DNA of 57,503 nt from Candidatus Promineofilum glycogenicum (lineage in GTDB: Bacteria; Chloroflexota; Anaerolineae; Promineifilales; Promineifilaceae): NCBI GenBank assembly GCA_016707605.1, contig JADJHJ010000020.1, positions 1 to 57,503 on the forward strand, read 5' to 3'. A program made the translations under genes and the position numbers. Shown here one piece after another: positions 1-9,092 of the stretch. The notes under the pieces are model-generated. The model was not told the origin of the DNA, did no database searches, and was given only the letters and a program-made list of their open reading frames with translations. The number at the start of each line of letters is the position of its first letter. Position 1 is the stretch's first letter.

Positions 1-1
1 C

Positions 2-798
2 AAGACCCGCTGCTTCGAGACCTTCCCCTTTCCCGACGCCAGCGACACCCAACGCGCCGCCATCCGCGCCCTGGCCGAACAACTGGACGCCCACCGCCGG
101 CGGCAACAGGCGCTGCACCCGCGGCTGACGCTGACCGACATGTACAACGTCCTGGCCAAACTCCGCGCCGGCGAGGCGCTGAACGAGGCCGAGCGGCGAG
201 TGCATGAGCAGGGGCTGGTGGCCATCCTGCGCCAACTGCACGACGAACTGGACGCGGCCGTGCTGGGGGCCTATGGTTGGGGGGATTTGATCAAGAAGGG
301 TTTATCCGCAGATTTGGCAGATTCGGCAGATTTAAGAAGTCCGGAGGCGAGCACTCTGAAATCTGCCCAATCTGCCCAATCTGCGGATCACTCCTCTTTG
401 GAAGAGGCGATCCTCGAACGGCTGGTGGCCCTCAACGCGGCGCGGGCGGCGGAGGAGGGGCGGGGGGTGGTGCGCTGGCTGCGGCCGGCGTACCAGATGC
501 CCCGCGCCGGGCTGGCCCCGGCCACGCAGCCGGCGCTGCCGGGCGCGGCGGCCGGGGACGCGCCGCCGCCGGCCGCCGCGTCCGCCCCGCCCCCCTGGCC
601 CGACGGGCTGGCGGCGCGGGCCGCGGCCGTGCGCGCCGCGCTGGGGGCGTCCGCCCGGCCACGGCGGCCGAGGTCGCCGCCGCCTTCGCCGGGCGGGCCG
701 ACAAAGCGCGCGTCGCGGCCGTGGCAGAGTTGCTGGCGACGTTGGTGGCGTTGGGGCAGGCGGGAATGGGGGAAGAGGGGGGGTATGTGGGGAATTAG
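2..798 (+). CDS. DNA methyltransferase (MmeI-like type), C-terminal part, frameshifted
   Basis: The window opens inside this gene. Reading frame 2 gives a C-terminal segment starting KTRCFETFPFPDASDTQRAA, followed by a YNVLAKLRAGE stretch and LRQLHDELDAAVLGAYGW. From family knowledge this is the C-terminal target-recognition region of large class I SAM-dependent DNA methyltransferases of restriction or DISARM-like systems, which modify adenine in DNA. The catalytic domain lies upstream, outside the window. Near 640-663 the frame must change: frame 2 becomes Arg/Pro-rich nonsense, while frame 1 continues with TAAEVAAAFAGRADKARVAA and ends at TAG 796-798. An 85-bp palindromic repeat is inserted in frame at 304-388, adding LSADLADSADL-type residues. 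Whether the shift is real or a sequencing error cannot be told here. Confidence 0.75.
304..388. repeat. Palindromic repeat, ATCCGCAGATT family, inside the methyltransferase gene
   Basis: The left arm (304-333) and right arm (359-388) are inverted copies of about 30 bp with about two mismatches, each made of repeated GGCAGATT units. The same family occurs at 14628-14710. Here it is read in frame as part of the protein. Confidence 0.85.
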
Positions 799-803
799 CT
801 CTG

Positions 804-835
804 GAAACCGAGTTTCTTCTTAGAAACTCGGTTTC
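804..835. repeat. REP-like palindrome (GAAACCGAGTTTC), copy 1
   Basis: A 32-bp inverted repeat with arms GAAACCGAGTTTC and GAAACTCGGTTTC around a TTCTTA-type loop. It lies six bases past the methyltransferase stop and is one of five copies around the RAYT gene. Confidence 0.9.
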
Positions 836-881
836 TATAGATTTCAAGGCACCACCTGGATATTATTATCGTAGAAACCTA

Positions 882-913
882 GAAACCGAGTTTCTAAGAA
901 GAAACTCGGTTTC
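882..913. repeat. REP-like palindrome, copy 2
   Basis: Same 32-bp palindrome as at 804-835, with loop order TAAGAA. Confidence 0.9.
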
Positions 914-937
914 CAGAGTAAAGCACCACTAGATTTA

Positions 938-969
938 GAAACCGAGTTTCTCGGAAGAAACTCGGTTTC
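938..969. repeat. REP-like palindrome, copy 3
   Basis: Same palindrome with loop TCGGAA. It ends 15 bases before the RAYT start and precedes the GGGGAGAG Shine-Dalgarno region. Confidence 0.9.
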
Positions 970-984
970 TAAGAGGGGAGAGCC

Positions 985-1593
985 ATGCGCAAGGAGCCAC
1001 TGGTGGCCGGCGCCACCTATCACGTCTACAACCGTGGGGTCAATTACAATGACATCTTCTATACCCGCGCCAACTGGCTATTCTTCCTGAGCCGTCTGCG
1101 CACCTACTGCCCGGCTGAGATGGGGACGATTATCGCCTATTGCCTGATGCCCAATCACTACCATTTGATCATCCAGGTGGCCGCGGCCAACTTTGGACTG
1201 GAGGCCATGCAACCGCTGATGGTGTCCTACACCAAAGCGATCAACAACCAGGAAGGGCGGGTCGGCGCGGTCTTCCAGGGACCGTTCCAAGCGCGGGGCG
1301 TGAAGAGCGACGGCGATCTCGTCCACCTGTCGCGCTACATTCACTTGAACCCCGTCGCCGCCGGTTTCGTGGCCGCCCCGGAGGATTGGGAGTTTTCGAG
1401 TTACCGGGATTACGTCGGGTTGCGCGCCGGCACGCTGCCCCAGCCGGCCGCCGTCTTGCAGCACTTCCCCTCGCCCGCGGCCTACGCCGAATATGTCCGC
1501 GGCCCGGCGGATCCGCGCGCGGGGTTGTTGGCGTCGCTGCTAGAGGGCCAAACGCTGAAAACCCGGTTTGGATGGAGCACCTCAGTGAAGTAG
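985..1593 (+). CDS. REP-associated tyrosine transposase (RAYT, Y1_Tnp family)
   Basis: 202 residues, matching the IS200-like Y1 transposase (HUH) family in full length. The HUH metal motif is seen as MPNHYHLI (His58, His60), and a tyrosine in the family's C-terminal motif RYIHLNPVAAG (Tyr118) is the likely nucleophile. RAYTs bind and cleave single-stranded REP palindromes and are thought to spread them. Here five GAAACCGAGTTTC palindromes flank the gene (three upstream, two downstream), and the fourth begins on the last base of the stop codon. This supports a direct enzyme-substrate link. The start at 985 follows a GGGGAGAG ribosome site. It is a single-copy domesticated type rather than an IS with two ORFs. 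Confidence 0.93.
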   Translation: MRKEPLVAGATYHVYNRGVNYNDIFYTRANWLFFLSRLRTYCPAEMGTIIAYCLMPNHYHLIIQVAAANFGLEAMQPLMVSYTKAINNQEGRVGAVFQGPFQARGVKSDGDLVHLSRYIHLNPVAAGFVAAPEDWEFSSYRDYVGLRAGTLPQPAAVLQHFPSPAAYAEYVRGPADPRAGLLASLLEGQTLKTRFGWSTSVK

Positions 1594-1624
1594 AAACCGA
1601 GTTTCTTCTTAGAAACTCGGTTTC
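1593..1624. repeat. REP-like palindrome, copy 4
   Basis: Same palindrome. Its first base is the last base of the RAYT stop codon TAG (1591-1593). Confidence 0.9.
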
Positions 1625-1649
1625 TAGATGAAGTTAGAAACTGAAGCTA

Positions 1650-1681
1650 GAAACCGAGTTTCTAAGAAGAAACTCGGTTTC
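1650..1681. repeat. REP-like palindrome, copy 5
   Basis: Same palindrome, ending 28 bases before the lipase start, so it lies in that gene's upstream region. Confidence 0.9.
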
Positions 1682-1709
1682 TACACCATTCTCCTGTACC
1701 ATAAGCAGA

Positions 1710-2954
1710 ATGCAAGACATGCCCGAAGCCCCCAAACCCACCCACCTCCACCCCTCCGACCTGCGCGCCCTGGCGCGGCTGCTGGCCGACGCCACAGTGG
1801 GGGTGACCGGCGTGGTCGAGGGCGTCCACGTCGGCGTCGCCCCACCGGCGGGCGGCGGTGGCATCGCCCCGCTGACCTACCGCACCATCCGCACCGCCAC
1901 GCGCTTCATCGGCGCGGGCATGGACGCGGCCCTGGCCCCGCTGGAGGGGCTGCTCGGCCCGCGCCAGGGCGAGTCACCGCGACCGCCCACGCCGCAGCGC
2001 CGCGCCGCCCTGGCCGCGCTCAACGGCGTCATGGGCGACTACCTGGCCGACAGCGGCAGCCCCCTGGCCCTGCCGCTAACCTTCCACAGCGGCGGCGCGA
2101 CCCTGACCGCCGACCATGCCGCCCTGGCCGCCGCCCTGCCGCGCGCCACCGGCCGCGTGCTGCTGCTCGTCCACGGCCTGTGCCTGGGCGATCCCTGCTG
2201 GGAGTGCGCCGGCGGCGGGCTGGGTGGGGCGCTGGAGCGCGAACGTGGCTACACGCCGGTGGCCGTCAGCTACAACAGCGGCCGCCACGTCTCCACCAAC
2301 GGCCGCGAACTGGCCCATAGGCTGGAGATGCTGCTGGGCAACTGGCCGCGGCCGGTTGAGGAATTGGTCATCGCCGGCCACAGCATGGGCGGGCTGGTGG
2401 CCCGCAGCGCCATCCACGCCGGCGCGGCGGCCAACCACGACTGGCCGGCGCGGCTGCGGGCGCTGGTGACGCTGGGCACGCCCCACCACGGCGCGCCGCT
2501 GGAGCGCGGCGGCAACTGGATCAACGTTCTGCTCGACGGTTCGCCCTACGCCGCGCCCTTCAGCCGGCTGGGCAAGGGGCGCAGCGCGGGCATCACCGAT
2601 TTGCGCTATGGCAGTCTGGTCGATGCGGATTGGCACGGCCGCGACCGCTTCGCCCACGGCGGCGACGAGCGGGTGATCGTGCCCCTGCCGGTGGGCGTGC
2701 GCTGCTATGCCGTGGCGGGGTCGTTGAGCGCCGACGGCGGCGCGATTCGGGAGAGTCGCGCTACGGGCGGCGCGACGTTGCACGACCGGCTGATCGGCGA
2801 CGGCCTCGTGCCGCTCGATAGCGCCCTCGGCCGCCACGCCGACCCGGCCCGCGCCCTGCCGTTCGACGACACCTGGGTGGCCGCCGCCACCGGCCACCGC
2901 GACCTGCTGACGCGGCCGGAGGTCATCGAGCGGGTGGTGGGCTGGCTGTCGTAG
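1710..2954 (+). CDS. Alpha/beta-fold lipase/esterase (PGAP1-like)
   Basis: 414 residues. A hydrolase core starts near residue 150 with LLLVHGLCLGD (oxyanion region). The nucleophile elbow is GHSMGG (Ser225), followed by LVTLGTPHHGAPL, typical of PGAP1/lipase-like hydrolases. The N-terminal 145 residues carry no motif I recognise. There is no signal peptide, so it is probably cytoplasmic; the substrate cannot be named. A repeat of the GCGATTCGGGAGAATCGC family is read in frame as AIRESRATG (residues ~344-352), and another copy of the same family supplies the stop codon. No clear ribosome site is visible; a TACCAT box lies seven bases before the ATG, so a leaderless mRNA is possible but weakly supported. 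Confidence 0.8.
   Translation: MQDMPEAPKPTHLHPSDLRALARLLADATVGVTGVVEGVHVGVAPPAGGGGIAPLTYRTIRTATRFIGAGMDAALAPLEGLLGPRQGESPRPPTPQRRAALAALNGVMGDYLADSGSPLALPLTFHSGGATLTADHAALAAALPRATGRVLLLVHGLCLGDPCWECAGGGLGGALERERGYTPVAVSYNSGRHVSTNGRELAHRLEMLLGNWPRPVEELVIAGHSMGGLVARSAIHAGAAANHDWPARLRALVTLGTPHHGAPLERGGNWINVLLDGSPYAAPFSRLGKGRSAGITDLRYGSLVDADWHGRDRFAHGGDERVIVPLPVGVRCYAVAGSLSADGGAIRESRATGGATLHDRLIGDGLVPLDSALGRHADPARALPFDDTWVAAATGHRDLLTRPEVIERVVGWLS
2741..2764. repeat. GCGATTCGGGAGAATCGC-family palindrome inside lipase gene
   Basis: Reads CGCGATTCGGGAGAGTCGCG, nearly identical to 26699-26722 and the reverse of 2951-2978. It is in frame in the coding sequence. Confidence 0.8.
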
Positions 2955-2978
2955 CGCGATTCTCCCGAATCGCGCCAC
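2951..2978. repeat. GCGATTCTCCCGAATCGC palindrome at the lipase stop
   Basis: The palindrome core is GCGATTCTCCCGAATCGC. The lipase stop codon TAG (2952-2954) lies inside the repeat flank. Confidence 0.85.
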
Positions 2979-2993
2979 AGCACAAGAACAGGC

Positions 2994-3027
2994 GCTGGGG
3001 AGTGGCGGTCGCACACCACTCCCCAGC
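2994..3027. terminator. Strong hairpin downstream of lipase
   Basis: Perfect 12-bp arms GCTGGGGAGTGG / CCACTCCCCAGC around a 10-base loop, 40 bases after the lipase stop. There is no T-run behind it, so it could be a processing or repeat hairpin rather than a true intrinsic terminator. Confidence 0.45.
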
Positions 3028-3034
3028 TCTGTTT

Positions 3035-3256
3035 GTCGTCGTTGGGAGCCAGCAAACGACGACGTCGCACCGGTACACCGCTTCGTGCGACTGGGGGAAG
3101 CCAGATAGATGAAATGAACAACCGGGCCGGTGACTTGCCCCCAGCATAGCACGCCGCTGTGTGCGCGGCCGTGGTTATGGCGTGTGCGGCGGCGTGTCCG
3201 GCGGGCTGTTTAGAACTTTTTCCATAGGCGCTAAGTAGATGTACACCTAGCCGGCC
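3035..3256. other. Non-coding stretch with a small inverted repeat
   Basis: Holds an inverted repeat GTCGTCGTT / AACGACGAC at 3035-3063. No coding frame or clear promoter was recognised in the rest. Confidence 0.5.
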
Positions 3257-3961
3257 GTGATGGCCCACCTCGTGCACACCGCCCACACCATCGCCTTCAA
3301 CAGCCGGAGCGCCTATACGCTCGACGTGGCCACGCTGGTAGGCGAGCGCCCAACGTGGACGACGGCGGCGCTGCTGGAATCGGCCGCGGCCTATGGCGGC
3401 GAACTGTTGCCCGGTTTCTATGAGTCGTGGATCGTTCTGGAGCGGGCGCGGCTGGCGGTCGTCTTCGACCGGCGCATGGGCCGGCTGCTCGAACGGCTCA
3501 TCGCCGAGCAGCGTTGGGACGACACCCTGGCCTGGGCCGAACGTTGGATCGACCTGGACGATGCGCCGGAGCCGGCCTACCGGGCGCTGATGCGGGCCTA
3601 TGCCGCCCTGGGCGACGCCAGCGGAGTGATGATCACCTATCGCCGCTGCCGCGCGGCGCTGCGGGTCGAAATGGGCGTTGCGCCGTCGCCGGAGACGCGC
3701 CGGCTGGTGGAGAGTCTGACCCACGGCGCGGCGGCCGAGCCGCATCCGGCGGCCACGACCGCCGCAGCGGAGCCTGGCGCGCGGGAACGGCCGCCCGGCC
3801 CAGCGGTCGCCGACGAGCGGCAGGGGCTGAAGGCGGCGCTGGCCCGAGTCGAAGTCGAACGGCAGCGGGCCGACTGCTACCGGCTGGGGCTGAGCATGGT
3901 TATACTACTGATCAGCGCGGCCGGCGCGACGCTGGCCCAACGGCAAAGCATAAAAGGATAA
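3257..3961 (+). CDS. Orphan bacterial transcriptional activator domain (BTAD) protein, N-terminally truncated
   Basis: 234 residues. Residues ~20-155 match the BTAD helical repeats of SARP/AfsR-type regulators (GELLPGFYESWIVLERARL, YRALMRAYAALGD, YRRCRAALRVEMGVAPSPET). The winged-helix DNA-binding domain that normally precedes this is missing, and no trace of it lies upstream. The C-terminus adds a basic stretch and one probable membrane helix (YRLGLSMVILLISAAGATLA). It ends two bases before the next gene, so the two are probably cotranscribed. It may be the remnant of a larger regulator, or a membrane-tethered partner protein. The ATG at 3257 is uncertain because upstream codons could belong to it. 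Confidence 0.65.
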   Translation: MMAHLVHTAHTIAFNSRSAYTLDVATLVGERPTWTTAALLESAAAYGGELLPGFYESWIVLERARLAVVFDRRMGRLLERLIAEQRWDDTLAWAERWIDLDDAPEPAYRALMRAYAALGDASGVMITYRRCRAALRVEMGVAPSPETRRLVESLTHGAAAEPHPAATTAAAEPGARERPPGPAVADERQGLKAALARVEVERQRADCYRLGLSMVILLISAAGATLAQRQSIKG

Positions 3962-3963
3962 CC

Positions 3964-4791
3964 ATGTCAACAATCGTTCACGTCAACGGGGTCGAGTTTT
4001 ACACGGAGCAGGCCGGCGACGGCCCGCCGGTGGTGCTCATCCACGCCGGCATCGCCGACAGCCGCATGTGGGACGGTCAGTTCGATGCGCTGGCCAACGC
4101 GACCGGCGGCGGGTCGCGCCACACGGTGCTGCGCTACGACCTGCGCGGCTTCGGCCGCACCCCGCCCGCCCCCGGCCCGTTCGACCACGCCGACGACCTG
4201 CGCGCCCTGCTCGATCATCTAGGCTGGGAGCGGGTGGCGCTGGTCGGCTGCTCGCTGGGCAGCCGCACGGCGCTCGACTTTGCCCTGCTCCACCCGGCGC
4301 GCGTCGAGCGGCTGGTGCTGACCTCGCCGGCGGTCAGCGGCCTGCGCTACGATGGCCCGCCGCCGCGCCAGGCGGCCGAACTCGACGCCGCCGACGAGGC
4401 CGGCGACCGGGCGCGGGTGAATGAGTTGGAGATGCAGATCTGGGTCGATGGCCCGCGCCGCGGCCCGGACGAGGTCGACCCGGCGGTGCGCCAACTGGCG
4501 TATGACATGAACGCCATCGCTCTGGCCAACGAGGGCGTCGGCCAGGAGGAGCGGTCGGTGTCGGCCGCCGAGCGGCTGGGTGAGGTGGGCGCGCCGGTGC
4601 TGGTCGTCGTCGGCGAACTGGACGCGGCGCGCACCCTGGCCGCGGCCGACGCCCTGCTGTCGCGCCTGCCCCACGCCCGCCGCGTCGCCATCGCCAACGC
4701 CGCCCACCTGCCCAACATGGAGCAACCGGCCGCCTATCACGCCGCCGTGCTGCCCTTCCTGGCCCACTGGCTCCTGACCACTGGCCCCTAA
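3964..4791 (+). CDS. Alpha/beta hydrolase
   Basis: 275 residues, usual size for the family. The fold is seen from PPVVLIHAGIADSRMW, through LRYDLRGFGRT, to the nucleophile elbow GCSLGS (Ser97). The likely catalytic His lies in AAHLPNMEQP near residue 250, with an acid in VVVGELDAART. Similar to 3-oxoadipate enol-lactonase-like hydrolases, but the substrate is unknown. The ATG at 3964 was chosen because the amino-terminus STIVHVNGVEFYTEQAG matches the family start, and AAAGGATAACC just upstream can serve as a ribosome site. Two bases separate it from the BTAD gene. Confidence 0.85.
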   Translation: MSTIVHVNGVEFYTEQAGDGPPVVLIHAGIADSRMWDGQFDALANATGGGSRHTVLRYDLRGFGRTPPAPGPFDHADDLRALLDHLGWERVALVGCSLGSRTALDFALLHPARVERLVLTSPAVSGLRYDGPPPRQAAELDAADEAGDRARVNELEMQIWVDGPRRGPDEVDPAVRQLAYDMNAIALANEGVGQEERSVSAAERLGEVGAPVLVVVGELDAARTLAAADALLSRLPHARRVAIANAAHLPNMEQPAAYHAAVLPFLAHWLLTTGP

Positions 4792-4807
4792 CCACTAAGA
4801 ACTTCCA

Positions 4808-5533
4808 ATGAAGCAACTCCTGATCCGTTTCTACCACTGGCTGGGCCGCCTGTTGGGTGAATTCGACGCGCCACGCTATCGGCGCGAGACGGACGGGCTG
4901 CCGCGTGGCGGACGGCCGGCGACAGGCGACACCCGCCCACCACCCCGTCCGCATCTGAGGATGCGGACTCCGCCGCACAAGGTCCACAACCGGCCGGAGG
5001 ACGCGCCCGCAGAGCGTGCATCCTCAGATGCGCCGCCCGCGCCAACTTCACAACCAGGTGGCCCGCCGGAGCTGCCATCATCCGATCTCCACAGCGGCGA
5101 AGCGCCGCGCTACGCGTTGAGCCGCTCGGTCCTGACGCCGCCGGAGCAACGCTTCTACATTTCGCTGCTGAGGGCGGTAGACAACCAGTACTCCATTCTC
5201 GCCAAGGTGCGGCTGGGCGACGTCGTCTGGCTGGTCAACAATCCGCCCGACCGCAAGCGCCATCAGAGCCATGTGTGGTGCAAGCACGTCGATTTTCTGC
5301 TGTGCGAACGGGTGAGTCTGAAGCCGCGTCTGGCTATCGAACTCGATGACTCAACCCACCGCTTTCCCGACCACGCCGCCCGCGACCAGTTCAAGAACGA
5401 CCTGTTCGCCGCCGTCGGGCTGCGGCTGTTGCGGATCGAACTCCAGGGCAGCTATCGCGCCGACGACCTGCGCGACCGCATCGCCGTCGCTCTATCCACC
5501 CAGGACAGCCATTCATCGACAACTGACCACTGA
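4808..5533 (+). CDS. DUF2726 domain protein with a repeat-derived linker
   Basis: 241 residues. Residues ~105-235 carry a DUF2726 domain: LTPPEQRFYISLLRAV, KVRLGDVVWLVN, CKHVDFLLC, AIELDDSTHR and GLRLLRIEL. This family looks nuclease-like (a PD-(D/E)XK-type fold is suspected from the AIELDD motif), but function is not established. The N-terminal ~40 residues are amphipathic. Between them, residues ~47-76 are encoded by a palindromic repeat of the TCAGATGCGG family (4948-5034), in frame and in a Pro-rich linker. The gene ends in a CACTGACCACTGACC repeat and converges on the next gene across a shared terminator. Confidence 0.8.
   Translation: MKQLLIRFYHWLGRLLGEFDAPRYRRETDGLPRGGRPATGDTRPPPRPHLRMRTPPHKVHNRPEDAPAERASSDAPPAPTSQPGGPPELPSSDLHSGEAPRYALSRSVLTPPEQRFYISLLRAVDNQYSILAKVRLGDVVWLVNNPPDRKRHQSHVWCKHVDFLLCERVSLKPRLAIELDDSTHRFPDHAARDQFKNDLFAAVGLRLLRIELQGSYRADDLRDRIAVALSTQDSHSSTTDH
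4948..5034. repeat. TCAGATGCGG-family repeat inside the DUF2726 gene
   Basis: Reverse-orientation copy of the unit at 24784-24962: CGTCCGCATCTGAGGATGCG on the left and GCATCCTCAGATGCGC on the right. It is read through in frame. Confidence 0.8.
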
Positions 5534-5552
5534 CCACTGACCACTGACCACT
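5518..5552. repeat. CAACTGACCACTGACC short tandem repeat
   Basis: About four copies of ACTGACC(A) spanning the end of the DUF2726 gene. Related tracts lie at 10054-10080, 45259-45327 and 54652-54676. Confidence 0.8.
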
Positions 5553-5557
5553 AAACC

Positions 5558-5590
5558 AAAAAGGGCGAGCCTCTCGACTCGCCCTTTCCC
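5558..5590. terminator. Bidirectional intrinsic terminator
   Basis: Ten-bp arms AAAGGGCGAG / CTCGCCCTTT (5560-5569, 5578-5587), with an A-run on one side and Ts on the other. It lies between two convergent genes. Confidence 0.8.
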
Positions 5591-5628
5591 GTTCCGGTCG
5601 TCGTGGGGAAGGCGACGGCCGCCGCTAC

Positions 5629-6399
5629 TTACTTAATCGTCAGCGCGAACTCGTCAATGTACGCGCCCTCATAGCCGTAGTCGCCGGAGACGGAGCTGTC
5701 CGACTGGAAGATGTAGCCGACCCACACGTAGGGGTTGCCCAGCATCGAGCCATAGCCGGGGACGTTCTTCAGGTCCAGCGTGCCCTTCAGGAACTTGCCG
5801 GCCGTTGTGCCGGAGCGCCAGGAGCAGTAGTAATTGAAGTTGTCGACCGAGGCGCAGACGCCCAGCCAGTCGTAGTTCATCTCGGTGTGGAGGAAGTACT
5901 TGTAGGTGAGCTTGGCCGACTTAGCGCCGGAGGTGCTGACCGGGCCGAGGGTCATCCACGAGTCCATGTTGGGGGCGTAGCCGGGGGGCGAGTAGCCATC
6001 GCCGCAGCCGGCGGCCGGCCAGCCGCTCCAGTTGCCCTTGCTATCGCGGTAGGACACGTCGTTCCAACACAGGTCATAGTTGTCGCTGGGGTAGTCGGTG
6101 CCGTTGTTGTCCCACGTGAGCCACGTGCCATTGGGCCAGGCAAACTCCCAGCTCTCCTTCCAGGTCAGGGGCATGTTGGGCGAGGGAACGTTGGCTTTCT
6201 CCAGGCCAAGCGGATTGTTGGGGAAGACCCACGGCTTGGCCGGGGCGTCGCGCGCGGGCAGATCGGCCGGCACGCCAACCACGGCCACGCCCGTCTTCTG
6301 CTGCATGTTGACCTTGCCCGCGGCCGAGACGACGGCCACCGGCAGCAAAGCCAGCACCAACACGGCCAGCACCACTTTCATCCACTGCTTGCTATTCAT
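5629..6399 (-). CDS. Secreted protein of unknown function
   Basis: 256 residues. It begins with a classic signal peptide (MNSKQWMKVVLAVLVLALLP, cleavage after VVSAA near residue 27). The mature part is rich in Trp, Tyr, Asn and Gly, with repeated aromatic patches (WLTWDNNGTDYPSDNYD, SYRDSKGNWSGWP) and three or four Cys, as in beta-sandwich extracellular domains that accompany secreted peptidases. No catalytic motif is seen, so it is probably a cell-surface or matrix protein. An AGGAG site lies upstream of the ATG, and a perfect hairpin (6432-6450) sits in its leader. Confidence 0.75.
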   Translation of the reverse strand: MNSKQWMKVVLAVLVLALLPVAVVSAAGKVNMQQKTGVAVVGVPADLPARDAPAKPWVFPNNPLGLEKANVPSPNMPLTWKESWEFAWPNGTWLTWDNNGTDYPSDNYDLCWNDVSYRDSKGNWSGWPAAGCGDGYSPPGYAPNMDSWMTLGPVSTSGAKSAKLTYKYFLHTEMNYDWLGVCASVDNFNYYCSWRSGTTAGKFLKGTLDLKNVPGYGSMLGNPYVWVGYIFQSDSSVSGDYGYEGAYIDEFALTIK

Positions 6400-6431
6400 T
6401 TGTTACTTCTCCTAGGATCATGCAACTGGAA

Positions 6432-6450
6432 CTTGCCGAGGATCGGCAAG
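6432..6450 (-). promoter_or_regulatory. Leader hairpin of the secreted protein gene
   Basis: Perfect 8-bp inverted repeat CTTGCCGA / TCGGCAAG with a 3-base loop, about 30 bases before the start codon. It may stabilise the mRNA or bind a regulator. Confidence 0.45.
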
Positions 6451-6758
6451 AAAGAACAAAAAACGCAATTTGGAACGAAAGACTGAAGCTGAAGGTTAGG
6501 TAAATCGAACCATCCGTCTTTCCTCCCTGCACGAAGCCGGCCCGTCAAACCTCCTCGACGCTCCCAGACAGCAGACAGCATCACCTGCTATTCGTGAGCA
6601 TTATGGCACAAGGTAAGGGCGTGAACGGAACGTGAATGCGACTATTGTCAGTGTAACTCACCGGAGAATAGGATGTCAATAATCAATACAGGATGGCCGG
6701 AAACAACGCGACATTCTACTTACTCTCTCTGAGAGGATGACCGAAAAGAGGACTCACC
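6451..6758. other. Upstream region of the secreted protein gene
   Basis: No gene recognised. On the minus strand a CATAAT box (6600-6605) could be a -10 element for the secreted protein gene, but no good -35 box is seen. Confidence 0.35.
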
Positions 6759-7043
6759 GGTGCGTCGCACTTTCCGCAGTGCGTCGCACCTTCTTATGCG
6801 TGCCACGACAAAAAAGGTGCGACCCACTCCAGAAAGTGGGATGCACCCTCGCCCCCGGTGCGTCGCACTTTCCGCAGTGCGTCGCACCTTCTTATCCGTG
6901 CCACCCCAAAGAAGGTGCAACCCACTCCAGAAAGTGGGATGCACCCTCGCCCCCGGTGCGTCGCACTTTCCGCAGTGCGTCGCACCTTCTTATGCGCCCA
7001 CGACAAAAAAGGTGCAACCCACTCCAGAAAGTGGGATGCACCC
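6759..7043. repeat. Three tandem copies of a 98-bp palindromic repeat (GTGCGTCGCACTTTC family)
   Basis: Copies start at 6759, 6857 and 6955. Each holds GGTGCGTCGCACTTTCCGCA, a short variable middle, then AAAGTGGGATGCACC, so each can fold on itself. The array ends directly at the 3' end of typA. The same family occurs at 30444, 32395, 33901, 54095 and 56891. Confidence 0.9.
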
Positions 7044-7048
7044 GCCGC

Positions 7049-8877
<1,829 letters not shown>

Positions 8878-8900
8878 ATCTCTGTCCGTGGCGAGAAGAG

Positions 8901-8987
8901 CTCACGCAAAGGCGCTAAGGGGCAAAGGCGCAAAGAAGAAAGCTTTTTCTTCCTTTGCGCCTTTGCTTCTTAGCGCCTTTGCGTGAG
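8901..8987. repeat. CTCACGCAAAGGCGC inverted repeat
   Basis: Long inverted repeat with CTCACGCAAAGGCGC at one end and GCGCCTTTGCGTGAG at the other, just upstream of typA. Relatives lie at 9857, 31065, 52212 and 55074. Confidence 0.85.
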
Positions 8988-8999
8988 CCTCTTGCGCCG

Positions 9000-9026
9000 A
9001 AAAAGCCCGGCTTGGTGGGCCGGGCT
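9000..9026 (-). terminator. Intrinsic terminator after the Uma2 gene
   Basis: On the minus strand, an 8-bp stem AGCCCGGC / GCCGGGCT is followed by about five Ts, 67 bases past the Uma2 stop. Confidence 0.8.
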
Positions 9027-9092
9027 GGTGTTGCTTGTTCAGGTCGGTAACCGAAGGGGGATTATAGCCGCAACGGGGGCAATAGGCAACCT

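Noticed and set aside
2076..3152. Minus-strand ORF of 358 codons over the lipase
   Set aside because: It is antisense to a well-supported lipase, has low-complexity composition and no domain.
6759..7043. CRISPR array
   Set aside because: The repeats are 98 bp, directly tandem and self-complementary. There are no unique spacers of constant length and no cas genes.
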